Assembly (NCBI RefSeq): GCF_026020075.1
Contig: NZ_CP102773.1
Span: forward strand, 372,001-436,000
Direction: 5' to 3'
Origin: Bosea sp. NBC_00550
GTDB taxonomy: Bacteria; Pseudomonadota; Alphaproteobacteria; Rhizobiales; Beijerinckiaceae
DNA: 64,000 nt
Shown: positions 49,539-59,288 of the stretch, piece after piece
How positions within the stretch are numbered: the first letter of the stretch is position 1
How the letters are laid out: every line of letters starts with the position of its first letter
Notes under the pieces: model-generated
What the model saw: the letters and a program-made list of their open reading frames with translations, nothing else
The model's database searches: none
What the model was told of the DNA's origin: nothing
Made by a program: the position numbers and the translations under genes

Positions 49539-49960
49539 TCAAGGCAGCGGGGATCGATGATCGTCGTCACCGCGCGGCAATTCCCTCTCAGCCACGCTTG
49601 TGCCGGCCGGTACTGCCCTGCCGTTGTGACTGTGATGAGAATGCGCCCCCCGGCCTGCGACGTCGTGGTAGCGCTTGGCGGCAGCCTCGATGGCTTGTTT
49701 CGCAGCGAGCCAGTCTTTCGAAAGTCGTATCCTGGGTTTGAATATCCTGCACCGGCTTGCGCGTGAGAGGGCTCTTGCGCAATCCGCGTAGGCTCGCCAA
49801 GCGACCTCAGCAATCGCCGCGAGGCTGATTCGGTGTGGATCGAACGCCGGGTCGACAAACCGTTGGAGATAGCGCTGCTTGATTCCAGCTCGCCCAGCTT
49901 GGGACTCGGCATCCCCAGGGCATATGCGCCGGTTGTCGGCAAGCGTAGTCAATTCCAGCG
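49539..49960 (-). pseudogene. Flavodoxin/NADPH-dependent FMN reductase-like remnant
   Basis: The minus strand carries pieces of a known pattern in shifting frames: VDPAFDPHRISLAAIAEVAWRAYAD, then in other frames RKSPLTRK...GAGYSNPGYDF, and DWLAAKQAIEAAAKRYHDVAG followed by RILITVT. In intact homologues these form the N-terminus leading into the flavin-binding strand. Two frameshifts and truncation make it non-functional. The assignment is tentative. Confidence 0.4.
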
Positions 49961-50268
49961 CAATCCGAGTGCATCGACAAGCTAGCGAACGATGGCCGCG
50001 GCCAGCGTGGTTCGGGTAGTATAGATGGCGGAGAGAGCCGCTGCCGAATTCTCATGGGCGGGCATCAGCTATTCCAGGTCTGTCCTGGGTTCGGCCTTAA
50101 GCTGTCCGGGAAATGCATCGCCTATTGGTAGGTGACGGGTTCTGACTCGTTCGTGGGCGCGCTGATTAGAACAAGAATGAACTAGAGGCTGCCTCACCCG
50201 TTCTCCCTGCAATGCCGCGCGAGTGCAGAAAGTTGCTCGCGCGTCCCTTACCAAAATCGGAGGCGGAT
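49961..50268. other. Intergenic stretch upstream of the aldehyde oxidoreductase operon
   Basis: About 310 bp with no convincing gene. It should hold the promoter of the paoABC-like operon; no regulator is adjacent. Confidence 0.45.
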
Positions 50269-50904
50269 ATGCCAACTCCAGGAGAATTCAGAATGAACAG
50301 GCGCGACCTGATGGCTGCTGCCAGCGCCTGTGCTGCGTTGCCCATGATGAACGGCGGCGCACGTGCTCAACCATCCCCTGTCGGCGAGCCGGTGAAGGCC
50401 GGCGTTTCGCTCAATGTGAACGGCGAGAAGCGCTCGCTTAACCTCGACACACGGACGACCCTTCTCGATGCCTTGCGAGAGCATTTGCACCTGACCGGGA
50501 CTAAGAAGGGGTGCGACCATGGTCAGTGCGGGGCTTGCACCGTGATCGTCGACGGCCATCGGATTAACTCCTGCCTGACACTCGCGGTCATGCATCACGA
50601 TGCCAACGTCACGACAATCGAAGGGCTCGGTACGCTCGATCACCTTCATCCCATGCAAGCCGCTTTCGTGAAGCATGACGGCTTCCAGTGTGGCTATTGC
50701 ACGCCCGGCCAGATCTGCTCGGGAGTTGCGATGCTCGAAGAGATCAAGTCGGGGATCCCGAGCCACGTGACCGCGGATCTGAACTCGCCGGCCCAGGTGA
50801 CGGACGCAGAGATTCGCGAGCGCATGAGCGGCAACATCTGCCGCTGTGGTGCCTATTCCAACATCGTCGAGGCCATGCTTGAGGTTTCGGGGAGGCGCGC
50901 ATGA
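50269..50904 (+). CDS. paoA: (2Fe-2S) subunit of a periplasmic molybdenum aldehyde oxidoreductase (PaoA-like)
   Basis: A 211-residue protein. Start ATG at 50269 after GGAGGCGG; an ATG at 50293 (AGGAG upstream) is an alternative. The Tat signal reads [19 protein letters not shown] with cleavage after ARA. The first cluster ligands are in [30 protein letters not shown] and the second in [14 protein letters not shown]...[13 protein letters not shown]. This is the fold of the small subunit of xanthine oxidase-family enzymes. In PaoABC it passes electrons out of the molybdenum centre and is exported with its partners. The stop overlaps the next ATG. Confidence 0.9.
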   Translation: MPTPGEFRMNRRDLMAAASACAALPMMNGGARAQPSPVGEPVKAGVSLNVNGEKRSLNLDTRTTLLDALREHLHLTGTKKGCDHGQCGACTVIVDGHRINSCLTLAVMHHDANVTTIEGLGTLDHLHPMQAAFVKHDGFQCGYCTPGQICSGVAMLEEIKSGIPSHVTADLNSPAQVTDAEIRERMSGNICRCGAYSNIVEAMLEVSGRRA

Positions 50905-51851
50905 GAGCTTTCACATATGAACGGGCTGAAACCCCAAAAGCAGCGGCGGCGGCAGCCGCGGCCCAGCCCGAGGCAAAATTCATTGCGGGCGGCACCAACC
51001 TGCTCGACCTGATGAAGCTGCAGATCGAGACGCCGACCCATCTCATCGACGTTAACCCGCTGAAGCTCGATACGATCGAGCCGACGGCCGAGGGTGGGCT
51101 GCGCATTGGCGCGTTGGTTCGCAACACTGCGCTGGCTGCCGACGAACGGGTCCGTCGTGACTATGGCGTTCTGTCGCGGGCGCTGCTGGCCGGCGCCTCT
51201 GGCCAGTTGAGAAATCGCGCGACGACCGCCGGGAACCTGCTCCAGCGGACTCGCTGCCCTTACTTCTACGACCCCGCCCAACCCTGCAATAAGCGTCAGC
51301 CCGGAACAGGTTGCTCCGCCCTCGGCGGTTTCACCCGCCAGCTCGGTGTGATCGGGGTCAGTGACGCCTGCATTGCCACCCACCCTTCCGACATGGCGGT
51401 CGCGATGCGCGTGCTCGATGCACAGGTCGAGACGGTCAAACCGGACGGTTTGCCACGAGCCATCGCGATCGCCGATCTGCATCGGCTGCCCGGCGACGCT
51501 CCTCATCTCGAAACCACGCTGGAGCAAGGCGAGCTGATCACAGCGGTCACGTTGCCGAAGCCGGTCGGCGGTACCCAGATCTATCGCAAGGTCCGCGACC
51601 GTGCCTCCTATGCATTCGCGTTGGTTTCCGTGGCAGCGATTGTGCAACGCGACGGGTCCGGCCGCGTAGCGCTCGGAGGCGTCGCACCTAAGCCATGGCG
51701 GGTGGAGGCGGCGGAGGCGGAGCTGTCCAGAGGCGCCAAACCCATGGCGGCGGCGCTACTCGATGGCGCCAAGGCCACGAAGGAGAATTCATTCAAGCTT
51801 CCGCTAGTCGAGCGCACGCTCGGAGCGGTGCTGGCCGAAGCGAGGGCCTGA
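50901..51851 (+). CDS. paoB: FAD-binding subunit of aldehyde oxidoreductase (PaoB-like)
   Basis: A 316-residue medium subunit. The FAD-binding motif is [19 protein letters not shown] (residues 24-42). A cysteine-rich insert, [28 protein letters not shown], is characteristic of PaoB and of the related 4Fe-4S cluster-containing CoxM-like group. The C-terminal domain ([37 protein letters not shown]) is conserved. The ATG overlaps the PaoA stop as ATGA. It carries FAD and an extra iron-sulfur cluster. Confidence 0.9.
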   Translation: MRAFTYERAETPKAAAAAAAAQPEAKFIAGGTNLLDLMKLQIETPTHLIDVNPLKLDTIEPTAEGGLRIGALVRNTALAADERVRRDYGVLSRALLAGASGQLRNRATTAGNLLQRTRCPYFYDPAQPCNKRQPGTGCSALGGFTRQLGVIGVSDACIATHPSDMAVAMRVLDAQVETVKPDGLPRAIAIADLHRLPGDAPHLETTLEQGELITAVTLPKPVGGTQIYRKVRDRASYAFALVSVAAIVQRDGSGRVALGGVAPKPWRVEAAEAELSRGAKPMAAALLDGAKATKENSFKLPLVERTLGAVLAEARA

Positions 51852-51854
51852 GCC

Positions 51855-54065
51855 ATGAAATTCGACAAACCCGCTACAACCAATCCCATCGACGAGCTGA
51901 AAGTGGTTGGTCAGCCGCGCGATCGCATCGACGGTCCCCTGAAGGTCACGGGCGGCGCACGGTACGCCTACGAACAGCATGATGTCGTCGCGAACCAAGC
52001 GTATGGGTATATCCTCGCCTCGGGCATCGCGAAGGGGCGGATTTCGCTTCTCGATGCCGAGCCCGCCCGAAAGGCGTCCGGCGTAGTTGCGGTGGTCACG
52101 GCTAAGGAAGCAGGCAAGCTCGGAAAGGGAAAGAGGAACACCGCCCGGTTGCTCGCTGGCCCCGACGTCGAACATTACCACCAAGCGATCGCGGTGGTCG
52201 TAGCCGAGACCTTTGAGCAGGCGCGTGCTGCTGCGAACTTGATCCGCGTGGAGTACGCCGAAACCGAAGGAAGGTTCGATCTCGAGGCAGCCCGAAGCAG
52301 CGCCTCTGAACCCAAGAGCGACGACGACCCTAGCCTGGCGGATACACGGGTCGGCGACTTTCCCGGCGCCTTCGCCGAGGCCCCTGTCAAGCTCGACGAG
52401 ACCTATAGTACGCCAGACGAAAGCCATGCGATGATGGAGCCACACGCCACCCTCGCGGCATGGGATGGCGACAAGCTCACATTGTGGACTTCGAACCAGA
52501 TGGTCGCCTGGGCTGTCGCGGACATGGCGACGACGCTCGACATTCCCAAGGAGAATATCCGGGTTGTCTCGCCCTTCATTGGCGGCGGTTTCGGCGGGAA
52601 GCTCTTCCTGCGATCCGATGTCCTGCTGGCGGCGCTGGGCGCACGAACGGCCAAACGCCCGGTCAAGATTGCGCTTCAGCGGCCGCTGATGATGAACAAC
52701 ACGACGCATCGGCCGGCAACGATCCAACGCATTCGGATCGGCGCGACCAAGGACGGCACGATCACGGCGATCGGCCATGAGAGCTGGTCGGGTGATCTTG
52801 AAGGCGGCGGGCCCGAAGTTGCCGTCCAGCAGACCAGACTGCTCTATGCTGGCCCAAACAGGATGACCACGATGCGTCTGGCTGTCCTGGATCTGGCCGA
52901 AGGTAACGCCATGCGCGCGCCCGGTGAGGCGCCAGGTCTCATGGCGCTCGAAATGGCCATGGACGAGATGGCGGAGAAGCTCGGCATGGACCCGATCGCA
53001 TTCCGCCTACTCAACGACACGCAAGTCGACCCAGAGAAGCCGGAGCGACCGTTCTCGATGCGGCGCCTCAATGAGTGTTTTAAGGTAGGTTCACAGCGCT
53101 TTGGATGGGATCGGCGCTCGGCGCGACTTGGCCAGACGCGCGATGGGCGCTGGCTGGTGGGAATGGGGGTCGCCGCCGCCTTCCGCAACAACCTGGTCAT
53201 GAAATCCGGGGCGCGCGTTCGACTGGAGGCTGATGGCATCCTCACGGTCGAGACCGACATGACCGATATCGGCACCGGCAGCTATACCATCATCGGCCAA
53301 ACCGCGGCCGAGATGCTCGGCGTCGACCTCACCAAGGTCGTGGTCAAGCTCGGCGATTCCCGCTTCCCCGTTTCCGCCGGCTCGGGCGGGCAATGGGGCG
53401 GCAATAGTTCAACGGCCGGCGTTTATGCTGCCTGCGTGAAGCTGCGTGAGGCGATCGCGCTGAAGCTCGGCATCAACTCGTCCGAGGCACTCTTCTCGGA
53501 TGAGCAGGTTCATTCGGGCAATCGCAGCCTGCCACTGGCAAAAGCTGTCGAGGACGGACCGCTAACTGGCGAAGACGTTCTGGAATACGGTGACCTCGAC
53601 AAAACGCACCAGCAGTCGACCTTCGGCGCGCATTTCGTCGAGGTGGCGGTCGATGCGGCGACGGCGGAGACGCGGATCAGGCGGATGCTGGCAGTCTGCG
53701 CCGCCGGTCGCATCCTCAACCCCAAGACGGCACGCAGCCAGGTGATCGGCGCGATGACCATGGGCGCCGGCGCCGCGCTGATGGAGGAGCTGGCCATCGA
53801 CAAGCGGCGGGGCTTCTTCGTCAATCACGACCTCGCCAGCTATGAGGTGCCAGTTCATGCTGACATTCCCCACCAGGAGGTCGTCTTCTTGGAAGAGACG
53901 GATCCGATGTCATCACCGATGAAGGCGAAGGGCGTGGGCGAGCTAGGTATCTGCGGCGTCGGCGCTGCGGTCGCAAATGCGATCTACAATGCCACCGGTA
54001 TCCGTGTCCGCGACTATCCGATCACGCTGGACAAGATGCTCACGCGGATGCCGGATGCAGCGTAG
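51855..54065 (+). CDS. paoC: Molybdenum-cofactor subunit of aldehyde oxidoreductase (PaoC-like)
   Basis: A 736-residue catalytic subunit of the xanthine oxidase family. Domain marks are DRIDGPLKVTGGARYAYEQH at the N-terminus, TYSTPDESHAMMEPHATLA, FIGGGFGGKLFLRSDVLLAALGA, and in the second half NAMRAPGEAPGLMALEMAMDEMAEKLG, QWGGNSSTAG and MKAKGVGELGICGVGAAVANAIYNATG with the catalytic Glu near the C-terminus (GVGELG). The operon lacks the PaoD-like XdhC maturation factor in this window, so a chaperone is expected elsewhere. Likely role: detoxification of aromatic or aliphatic aldehydes. Confidence 0.92.
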   Translation: MKFDKPATTNPIDELKVVGQPRDRIDGPLKVTGGARYAYEQHDVVANQAYGYILASGIAKGRISLLDAEPARKASGVVAVVTAKEAGKLGKGKRNTARLLAGPDVEHYHQAIAVVVAETFEQARAAANLIRVEYAETEGRFDLEAARSSASEPKSDDDPSLADTRVGDFPGAFAEAPVKLDETYSTPDESHAMMEPHATLAAWDGDKLTLWTSNQMVAWAVADMATTLDIPKENIRVVSPFIGGGFGGKLFLRSDVLLAALGARTAKRPVKIALQRPLMMNNTTHRPATIQRIRIGATKDGTITAIGHESWSGDLEGGGPEVAVQQTRLLYAGPNRMTTMRLAVLDLAEGNAMRAPGEAPGLMALEMAMDEMAEKLGMDPIAFRLLNDTQVDPEKPERPFSMRRLNECFKVGSQRFGWDRRSARLGQTRDGRWLVGMGVAAAFRNNLVMKSGARVRLEADGILTVETDMTDIGTGSYTIIGQTAAEMLGVDLTKVVVKLGDSRFPVSAGSGGQWGGNSSTAGVYAACVKLREAIALKLGINSSEALFSDEQVHSGNRSLPLAKAVEDGPLTGEDVLEYGDLDKTHQQSTFGAHFVEVAVDAATAETRIRRMLAVCAAGRILNPKTARSQVIGAMTMGAGAALMEELAIDKRRGFFVNHDLASYEVPVHADIPHQEVVFLEETDPMSSPMKAKGVGELGICGVGAAVANAIYNATGIRVRDYPITLDKMLTRMPDAA

Positions 54066-54096
54066 GCAGATGGGACCTTTGCAATAGAGCTCCAAG

Positions 54097-54127
54097 AGGG
54101 CACCCGATAGACTTATCGGGCGCCCTT
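54097..54127 (+). terminator. Intrinsic terminator after the aldehyde oxidoreductase operon
   Basis: GGGCaCCCGATA (54098-54109) pairs with TATCGGGcGCCC (54114-54125), with a four-base loop and one A/C mismatch, followed by TT. It lies 35 bp after the PaoC stop. Confidence 0.75.
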
Positions 54128-54626
54128 ACTCTGTTGCAGCGGGCCAAGTGCTACCAGGTGGATCTTCAGCGGCATGTTGCGGACACGCTTGTCGGTCGCC
54201 GCGAAGGTCGCGTTCAGGTCCTCCGGCTCCGCGACGAGATCCCGGAGCGCGGTCGGATCGTAGGGCGGTTTCCTGACTCATCATTCAGGTTCGCGGACAG
54301 CAGACGTATCCGGACTGTGAGGCGTACTGGCGTGTCAATGACGAGCCCGAGCGTCGCCGTGATTGTCGACGATAGCGGGAACACCCCGGAACGCTGCGCC
54401 CCATGGAGTTGGGGCATCAGCCTTCGGTCTACCCCAGACCGGCATGATCGCGGGCGCGAATGGACGCGCGAAGCCGTAATGGCCAATGTCAAGTCGCTCT
54501 GGCTTGAATAAAAGGGCCGCCACAAGCCGGAAGAATATGAACGCGAGCGCCGCTTCATGCGCAGGCATGAGGCATCCTCGGGGCGGCAGGAGCGGAACGA
54601 ATAATCGGGCGCATCGTTGAGCCGAC
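54128..54626. other. Stretch without a supportable gene
   Basis: About 500 bp. A plus-strand frame 54134-54511 contains WSWGIS and ANVKSLW segments that weakly recall the SRAP (YedK) peptidase family, but the match is too short and out of frame order to call. Nothing else was seen. Confidence 0.35.
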
Positions 54627-54851
54627 ATGCCCCGCCTCGTGATCCGCGACGAAGAGGAAATGAACGCCGCGATCGAGCGCGCCCAGGAACTTATGGGCTT
54701 CACGAATGACAGCGACGAAGAGCGCGAGATGGCGGAGATCGCTGACGCCGTAAAGGTCTATGAGGATGCGCTCGCCCTGATGACGGGCGTCGGCGCGCGC
54801 GCGGCGGGAAAGCCTGACGAAGGCGTTCCGAGCGGCAGCGGTTCAAAATAG
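54627..54851 (+). CDS. Small protein resembling a HigA-type antitoxin N-terminus
   Basis: A 74-residue acidic protein reading RLVIRDEEEMNAAIERAQELMGFTNDSDEEREMAEIADAVKVYEDALALM. The pattern (D-E-E-MNAAIERAQELM...EREMAEIADAVKVYE) recalls the N-terminal helical part of HigA-like antitoxins. The rest is low complexity. No toxin gene is adjacent. It is called because of start context and codon use, not because the function is clear. Confidence 0.4.
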   Translation: MPRLVIRDEEEMNAAIERAQELMGFTNDSDEEREMAEIADAVKVYEDALALMTGVGARAAGKPDEGVPSGSGSK

Positions 54852-54902
54852 TGAGAACCTGCTCGGCGCTGCCGAATGTTCTTCCGAAACGGACAGCGCC
54901 CC

Positions 54903-55048
54903 ATGTCGATCGACAATCCGGCGCCGCTCGAGAAGGCCAAAACAGCCGAACGGACGTGGTCGCGATTATCGCGTTCATCGTCGTGGCAATATTCGTCGGA
55001 TTCAACCTCTACCACGCCGGCACCCAGCGCGATCTTAAGCCAGATTGA
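54903..55048 (+). pseudogene. Small membrane protein with a probable frameshift
   Basis: MSIDNPAPLEKAKTAER starts at 54903, but the membrane segment DVVAIIAFIVVAIFVGFNLYHAGTQ is in the neighbouring frame and ends at 55048. A single-base indel near 54953 would join them into one 48-residue protein with one membrane helix. Either a broken small gene or an assembly error. Confidence 0.35.
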
Positions 55049-55128
55049 TCCGCGCGATGCGCCGAAGAGCCCGATCGATTTACAGGCGCCACGTCCTCCG
55101 TTGAAATAGGCGACGCGACCGCCGGCGT

Positions 55129-55560
55129 TCAGGGCTTTATCTCGAAAACCTCGGCGGAATCGGCATCTTCGCGCAAGCATTTGTAAGAGGCGTGACGTAG
55201 CTTTCCGTCATCCGTCCAGGCTCGGAACTCGACCTCCGCGACCAACGCTGGCGTGAGCCAGCGATACGCCTGTCGACGCCCCTTCATGCAGAGCGCCGGC
55301 TTCAGGATTATGAGTTCGTCCATCTGCTTGCGAAGCGCTGTTGCGTCGGCGTCGCAGAATCCAGTGCCGACGCTGCCGATGTAGACCAGTCGGTCTCCTT
55401 GGCATCCCGCGAGAATCAGCCGGCCGATCCCGCCCGGCGCGGCTGTCGAGGGCTCATAGCCGACAATCACGAAACGCTGGGCTTGGACGCAGTTGGACTT
55501 GACCCAGTCGCCACTGCCCCGCCGCCGGGCGATCGGCCCTTGATCATTCCCCCCCAACCC
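55129..55560 (-). pseudogene. ATP-dependent DNA ligase (LigD-type) C-terminal remnant
   Basis: About 140 residues reading GSGDWVKSNCVQAQRFVIVGYEPS, IGRLILAGCQGDRLVYIGSVGTGFC and WLTPALVAEVEFRAWTDDGKLRHASYKCLREDADSAEVFEIKP. This is the OB-fold and nucleotidyltransferase-linked C-terminus of ATP-dependent ligases, including the final VAEVEFxxWTxDGxLRHxSYKGLRxD block. The lysine-adenylation domain is missing, and the region before GDWVK is frameshifted. Functional ligase D genes are about 300-850 residues, so this is a fragment. Confidence 0.75.
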
Positions 55561-55861
55561 AGCCCTGAGAACTTGACGCGCACACATGGAACCACCCACC
55601 AATGAACCGATTCGCCAACGAGCGGCGGAATGTTTCGTTCCGTTAGGGAACGTGGTCAGTCAGGCGGTCGGGGAACACGGCCTTAGCGCTGCTTGCACAG
55701 GGCGCCCATTTGAAACTTCCAAGGATAGGCCGGACTTTCTGAGGTCTCGGAAAGCTCCCCTTTACGCGTCTGTGGCTGGATTGGGCGTCGCCGCGCGAGC
55801 GAGCCGTTGCCGACCGCCTTGCCTTTTATGTACCCAATGGCATCTGGTGAGGGCTCGCGTC

Positions 55862-56020
55862 ATGGAGGCTGGCCTGCTCGTCATTGTCTTCGTGGCCGGA
55901 TTCCTGACGGGCTTTTCGGTAGGCGAAAGGCGCTGGAAGAAATCTGCTTTTGAAGCACTGGATCTGCTCGACCGCATGATTAACGATTTGCGGCGCAACA
56001 CGTCGAAACGAGGCGAATAG
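55862..56020 (+). CDS. Small single-pass membrane protein, hypothetical
   Basis: A 52-residue protein starting at the ATG at 55862 after GAGGG. One predicted membrane helix (GLLVIVFVAGFLTGFSVG) is followed by a charged cytoplasmic tail (ERRWKKSAFEALDLLDRMINDLRRNTSKRGE). The frame is open from 55586, but the extension is not protein-like. Function unknown. Confidence 0.45.
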   Translation: MEAGLLVIVFVAGFLTGFSVGERRWKKSAFEALDLLDRMINDLRRNTSKRGE

Positions 56021-56111
56021 ATACGGTAGCCCAGGCCGTGGATCTTCAGGCGATCCGCGATCGGTCGGGTCCACTCTTGACGCGATAGAGGCGCGTTTGG
56101 CTCGAGCGCTC

Positions 56112-56190
56112 CGATGACGACCGCCCCGACGCCAGGCGCGGTCATCAGCCGCCGGCACACGGGATCCTGGCGAACCAATTCGAGCAGCAT
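56112..56190 (-). pseudogene. IS110-family transposase C-terminal scrap
   Basis: From 56190 the minus strand reads MLLELVRQDPVCRRLMTAPGVGAVV, a conserved block near the C-terminal domain of IS110-type transposases. The match stops after 26 residues. It lies head to head with the plus-strand IS110 piece at 56190 and shows a rearranged junction. Confidence 0.5.
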
Positions 56191-56900
56191 TTTGTGCTAC
56201 ACAACGGTTGGGACAAGAACGATCCTAAGGACGCCCAGGTCATCCTGCACATGCTGCGGATCGGTGCCACGCAGGCCTATGTCGACCCGTTGGCCGCCGG
56301 CATCAACGATCTCCAGGAGTTGTCGAAGACGCACAAGACGATTTCGAAGGCCAAGACGCAGACCTGGCACCGCATCCTGACGCATTACCTGCCGCTGTAC
56401 TTTCCGGAGATCGGCCGCTTCGCCGGCAATAGCCGCTCGGATTGGTTCCTGGCACTGATCGAGCGCTTCCCGACACCCGGCAGCATCACCGCACTGGAAG
56501 GGGAAGAGTTCGTGGCCGAGGCCTGGTCTCTGGTCGGCCGCAAAGTATCCAAGGCTCGGCTGATCAACGATATCTACGAGACGGCTTGCTCATCGATCGC
56601 GTTGCCCGTGCCGGAGGAAAGCGCGGCGATCACGATGTTCCGGATGATTATTGCCCAGGCTCGGGCCTGATCCGGGAGCGCAATCGGATCGAAGAGATCG
56701 CTCAGGTCACGCTGGCCGATCATCCCGACTACCGGTTGCTGCGGCGGATCCCGGGAATCGGACCGATCAACGCTCTGACAATCCTGGCCGAAGCCGGAGA
56801 CCTGCGGCGGTTCGGCCATCACCGCCAGTTCCTGAAGTTCTGCGGCCTCGACCTCGCTACCTGCCAATCCGGCACGTTCCGCGGGCGGACCTCGCACCGC
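56190..56900 (+). pseudogene. IS110-family transposase, truncated and frameshifted
   Basis: The plus strand reads HNGWDKNDPKDAQVILHMLRIGATQAYVD (the DEDD-domain segment), then a long conserved block ending MIIAQAR at about 56665, where the frame shifts; it continues GLIRERNRIEEIAQVTLADHPDYRLLRRIPGIGPINALTILAEAGDLRRFGHHRQFLKFCGLDL and stops matching after FRGRT near 56893. The N-terminal start and the C-terminal end are missing. A dead insertion-sequence fragment. Confidence 0.8.
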
Positions 56901-56916
56901 CAACCACGAGCGCTCG

Positions 56917-57945
56917 CTACGCGCGATAACGATCAAAGGCTGTGAGCCGGATCGTCAGCGGCTCTGCATCCTCCCAGCAATAGATTTCGGTACGGAGATA
57001 GCGAAATTCCTCTTCCTGGAGCTCGTCATCGATCTCGATCCACCAGGCTCGCGGCTTGCCGTCGCTGCCGTCCGACCAGCGATACCCCCTGCCCTTAAGG
57101 TGATCCTTCATGTCGAAAGGCGCATTCTCAGCGTAGATGCAAACGCGGCTGCGCTCGCTCGATCGCAAGAGTTCGAGAAAGGGACTCGACCCACCCTCTC
57201 CCACCGGCCTCGCCAGGACTTCCAACAAGGCGTTGCAATCATCTGTCGCGCGGTGGCCCTCATGGAACAGCCCGGATTGGCCAACGAGGTAGCCGAGCTT
57301 GTTTCCCTCGAAGCCAAGATCCGCCCAAGGGATCTCTCTGACCGAACAGCCCCAGGCTTTCGACGCGAAGGTCGGAGAGAGCTTTTCGCAGAACGGGCGG
57401 TCGAATGCGGCATTATGGGCGATGACGAGATCCGCGGGCTCGATCAGCGCATCCAACGCTGCCACATCGATCTCGCGACCAGCGACCATATCGTCGGTGA
57501 TGCCGGTCAGCCGTGTGATTTCCGCCGGGATCGGCTCCGACGGTTGGCGCAGGCCACTGTAGATGCCCACGACGTCGCCGATCGCTCCCTCGTCGTCATA
57601 GGTGAAAGCGACGGCGCCAATTTCGATGATCTCGTCCTTGACGTGATTGAGCCCTGTCGTCTCCGTATCCATCAAAACCGCAAGGTTCGGAAATGCGCTC
57701 TCCGCGCGCGGGATGATCGGACGCGCCACGAGCTTGCGCAGGATTCTGTAGCGACCGCCCTGCTCCAGCCGTTGTGCGGCCTCCTCGTCATCCCAGCCGG
57801 GCGGATTGGATGGACTATCCAATTTCCGCTTGCGCGGCGTAGCTCTCGGCGTTTCCCGATGGCCAGGCGCATCATCGAAGAGGTCAAACTGGCTTGAATT
57901 GCTCTTCAAGGCTGAGCCCTTGTTGCTTTCGTTATCACGGACCAC
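56917..57945 (-). CDS. DEDDh 3'-5' exonuclease (DnaQ-like)
   Basis: A 342-residue protein. Residues 1-85 are linker-like. The exonuclease domain follows: DTETTGLNHVKDEIIEIGAVAF (Exo I, Asp and Glu near 92-94), ADLVIAHNAAFDRPFCE (Exo II) and HRATDDCNALLEVL (Exo III His and Asp). The C-terminal segment (FDMKDHLKGRGYRWSDGSDGKPRAWWIEIDDELQEEEFRYL) matches the extra domain of DNA polymerase III epsilon-like exonucleases found on plasmids. It probably degrades or proofreads DNA; no polymerase is adjacent. Confidence 0.85.
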   Translation of the reverse strand: MVRDNESNKGSALKSNSSQFDLFDDAPGHRETPRATPRKRKLDSPSNPPGWDDEEAAQRLEQGGRYRILRKLVARPIIPRAESAFPNLAVLMDTETTGLNHVKDEIIEIGAVAFTYDDEGAIGDVVGIYSGLRQPSEPIPAEITRLTGITDDMVAGREIDVAALDALIEPADLVIAHNAAFDRPFCEKLSPTFASKAWGCSVREIPWADLGFEGNKLGYLVGQSGLFHEGHRATDDCNALLEVLARPVGEGGSSPFLELLRSSERSRVCIYAENAPFDMKDHLKGRGYRWSDGSDGKPRAWWIEIDDELQEEEFRYLRTEIYCWEDAEPLTIRLTAFDRYRA

Positions 57946-58145
57946 CCTCTACTCCTGGGACGACGTTCTCCATGCTAGCGAGCGACCGTGCCCCGCGTGC
58001 CAGTCGCCTTGGAGCAGCGGGATACCTCTAAATGCTTCGAGCTACTGCTGGGGCGCAAGTCAGGCCAGATCATCCAGCAGCGCGCAATCCCCGCGGTCGT
58101 GTTTCACAGGACCGATCTCGACGATCAATCGATTGTCATGATCGC

Positions 58146-58406
58146 TTACGGTCGCTTCGGCGAACAGCATGCGTCGTCGCTCCACATCTCATCGGTTTCG
58201 CGCTTGTGATCGCCGGGCGCAAATAGCCCTGCAGCCCGCGCCATGGCGAGGGATTTCGACATTCGATCGCGCATCGACCGACTGCCCTTTTGGGCAGTTT
58301 TCTGCTCGTTCGCGGATTTGTCTGCTTCTCCTTTGGAGGTCGCGGAAAAACTGTCGGGTTCCCTGGTCAGCTTATCGACCTCCGGATTCTTGATATTAGG
58401 AGGCAT
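58146..58406 (-). CDS. VapB-like antitoxin, divergent
   Basis: An 86-residue protein starting MPPNIKNPEVDKLTREPDSFSATSKGEADKSANEQ, which matches the VapB/PSK pattern IKNPEVxxLxxELA...TGExKxEA in outline. The middle and C-terminus (SRSMRDRMSKSLAMARAAGLFAPGDHKRETDEMWSDD) deviate. No PIN-domain gene could be recognised downstream (57946-58145), so it is either an orphan or a decaying antitoxin. Confidence 0.5.
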   Translation of the reverse strand: MPPNIKNPEVDKLTREPDSFSATSKGEADKSANEQKTAQKGSRSMRDRMSKSLAMARAAGLFAPGDHKRETDEMWSDDACCSPKRP

Positions 58407-58456
58407 GGAGGACGTCCTTCAGCATTCTCCGATCCGAGGATCGCTTCCTCAATACG

Positions 58457-58681
58457 GCACGGCTAATCGGCTTTTTCTCCGATATCGCTCCAAGGTGCGA
58501 CGAACCAGATCTGCCTCATCCAGCGCGACATGGGCCACACAAGCCACGATATTGGCAAGGCGCGCGCTCTCCGGCTCCTGGTCGCGTCGGGAATACCGAA
58601 CCGGATCTCGCTCCACACCGTGTCGAGAGCGCCCTGGGCACGGGCGACATCGACAGGATCACTCAGCGACGAAAACGGCAT
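58457..58681 (-). pseudogene. Small conserved hypothetical protein, frameshifted
   Basis: MPFSSLSDPVDVARAQGALDTVWSEI starts at 58681. The second half, ARLANIVACVAHVALDEADLVRRTLERYRRKS, is in another frame. Joined, these form a typical short helical hypothetical protein of rhizobial replicons. A one-base indel near 58580 separates them. Confidence 0.45.
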
Positions 58682-58939
58682 GATCGAACAATCATAGGCA
58701 CTGCCGACGGCACGACCTAGCGAATTCCAGCGCTGCTCAAGCAGCAGGATTGATCGTTTCGGCCACCGCTCGCTCGGATTCCTCAGTCACTCCGAAGGTG
58801 AGAGCCTGACCACTCGACCAGAGATCGACGGCAGCATGCGTCGCCTTGGCAAGGGCGAGCATGGGCCTGCGCGCGGCTGCCTCGTGCAGTTTGCACGAAC
58901 GCGGTCGTACCCGCATGCAAATTTCAGGAGACCGCTGCG
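58682..58939. other. Stretch without a supportable gene
   Basis: About 260 bp with no convincing gene; short antisense frames only. Confidence 0.35.
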
Positions 58940-59227
58940 GTGACGGAGCAGACCGGAGCCCAGTTCGCAGCGACGACCACTGCCACCGACATCACCATCA
59001 ATACGTCGGGCGAGCTCGCACACGGTGTGACCTCGCAGTCTCGGAACGACATCTCGACGCCGCTGGCCCAAACGACCGTGAGCCAAGCGACGATCAACAC
59101 GACCGGCTTCAACGCCGTCGGATTGCGTGCACTCCTTGGCGACTACGGCACGCGCCCGATCACCGGCAGGGGCGAGGCTCGCATCACGGCGAACGACACG
59201 TTGGAAATCAAGCTGGACATCCTGTGA
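58940..59227 (+). CDS. Autotransporter-like repeat fragment, hypothetical
   Basis: A 95-residue frame starting with GTG. It has the Thr/Asn-rich pattern TTTATDITINTSGELAHGVTSQSRNDIST that recalls the beta-helix passenger repeats of autotransporter outer-membrane proteins. The barrel domain and a signal peptide are absent, so it is most likely a fragment of such a protein. No confident function. Confidence 0.35.
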   Translation: MTEQTGAQFAATTTATDITINTSGELAHGVTSQSRNDISTPLAQTTVSQATINTTGFNAVGLRALLGDYGTRPITGRGEARITANDTLEIKLDIL

Positions 59228-59288
59228 AGCATTAAGCGGCTCGTTTCGATCGGGACGCCCGTCGGTGAGCGCGGGGCGCTCGACCACA

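Noticed and set aside
54134..54511. Possible SRAP/YedK peptidase remnant
   Set aside because: Only two short segments resemble the family and they are not ordered in one frame; too weak to annotate.
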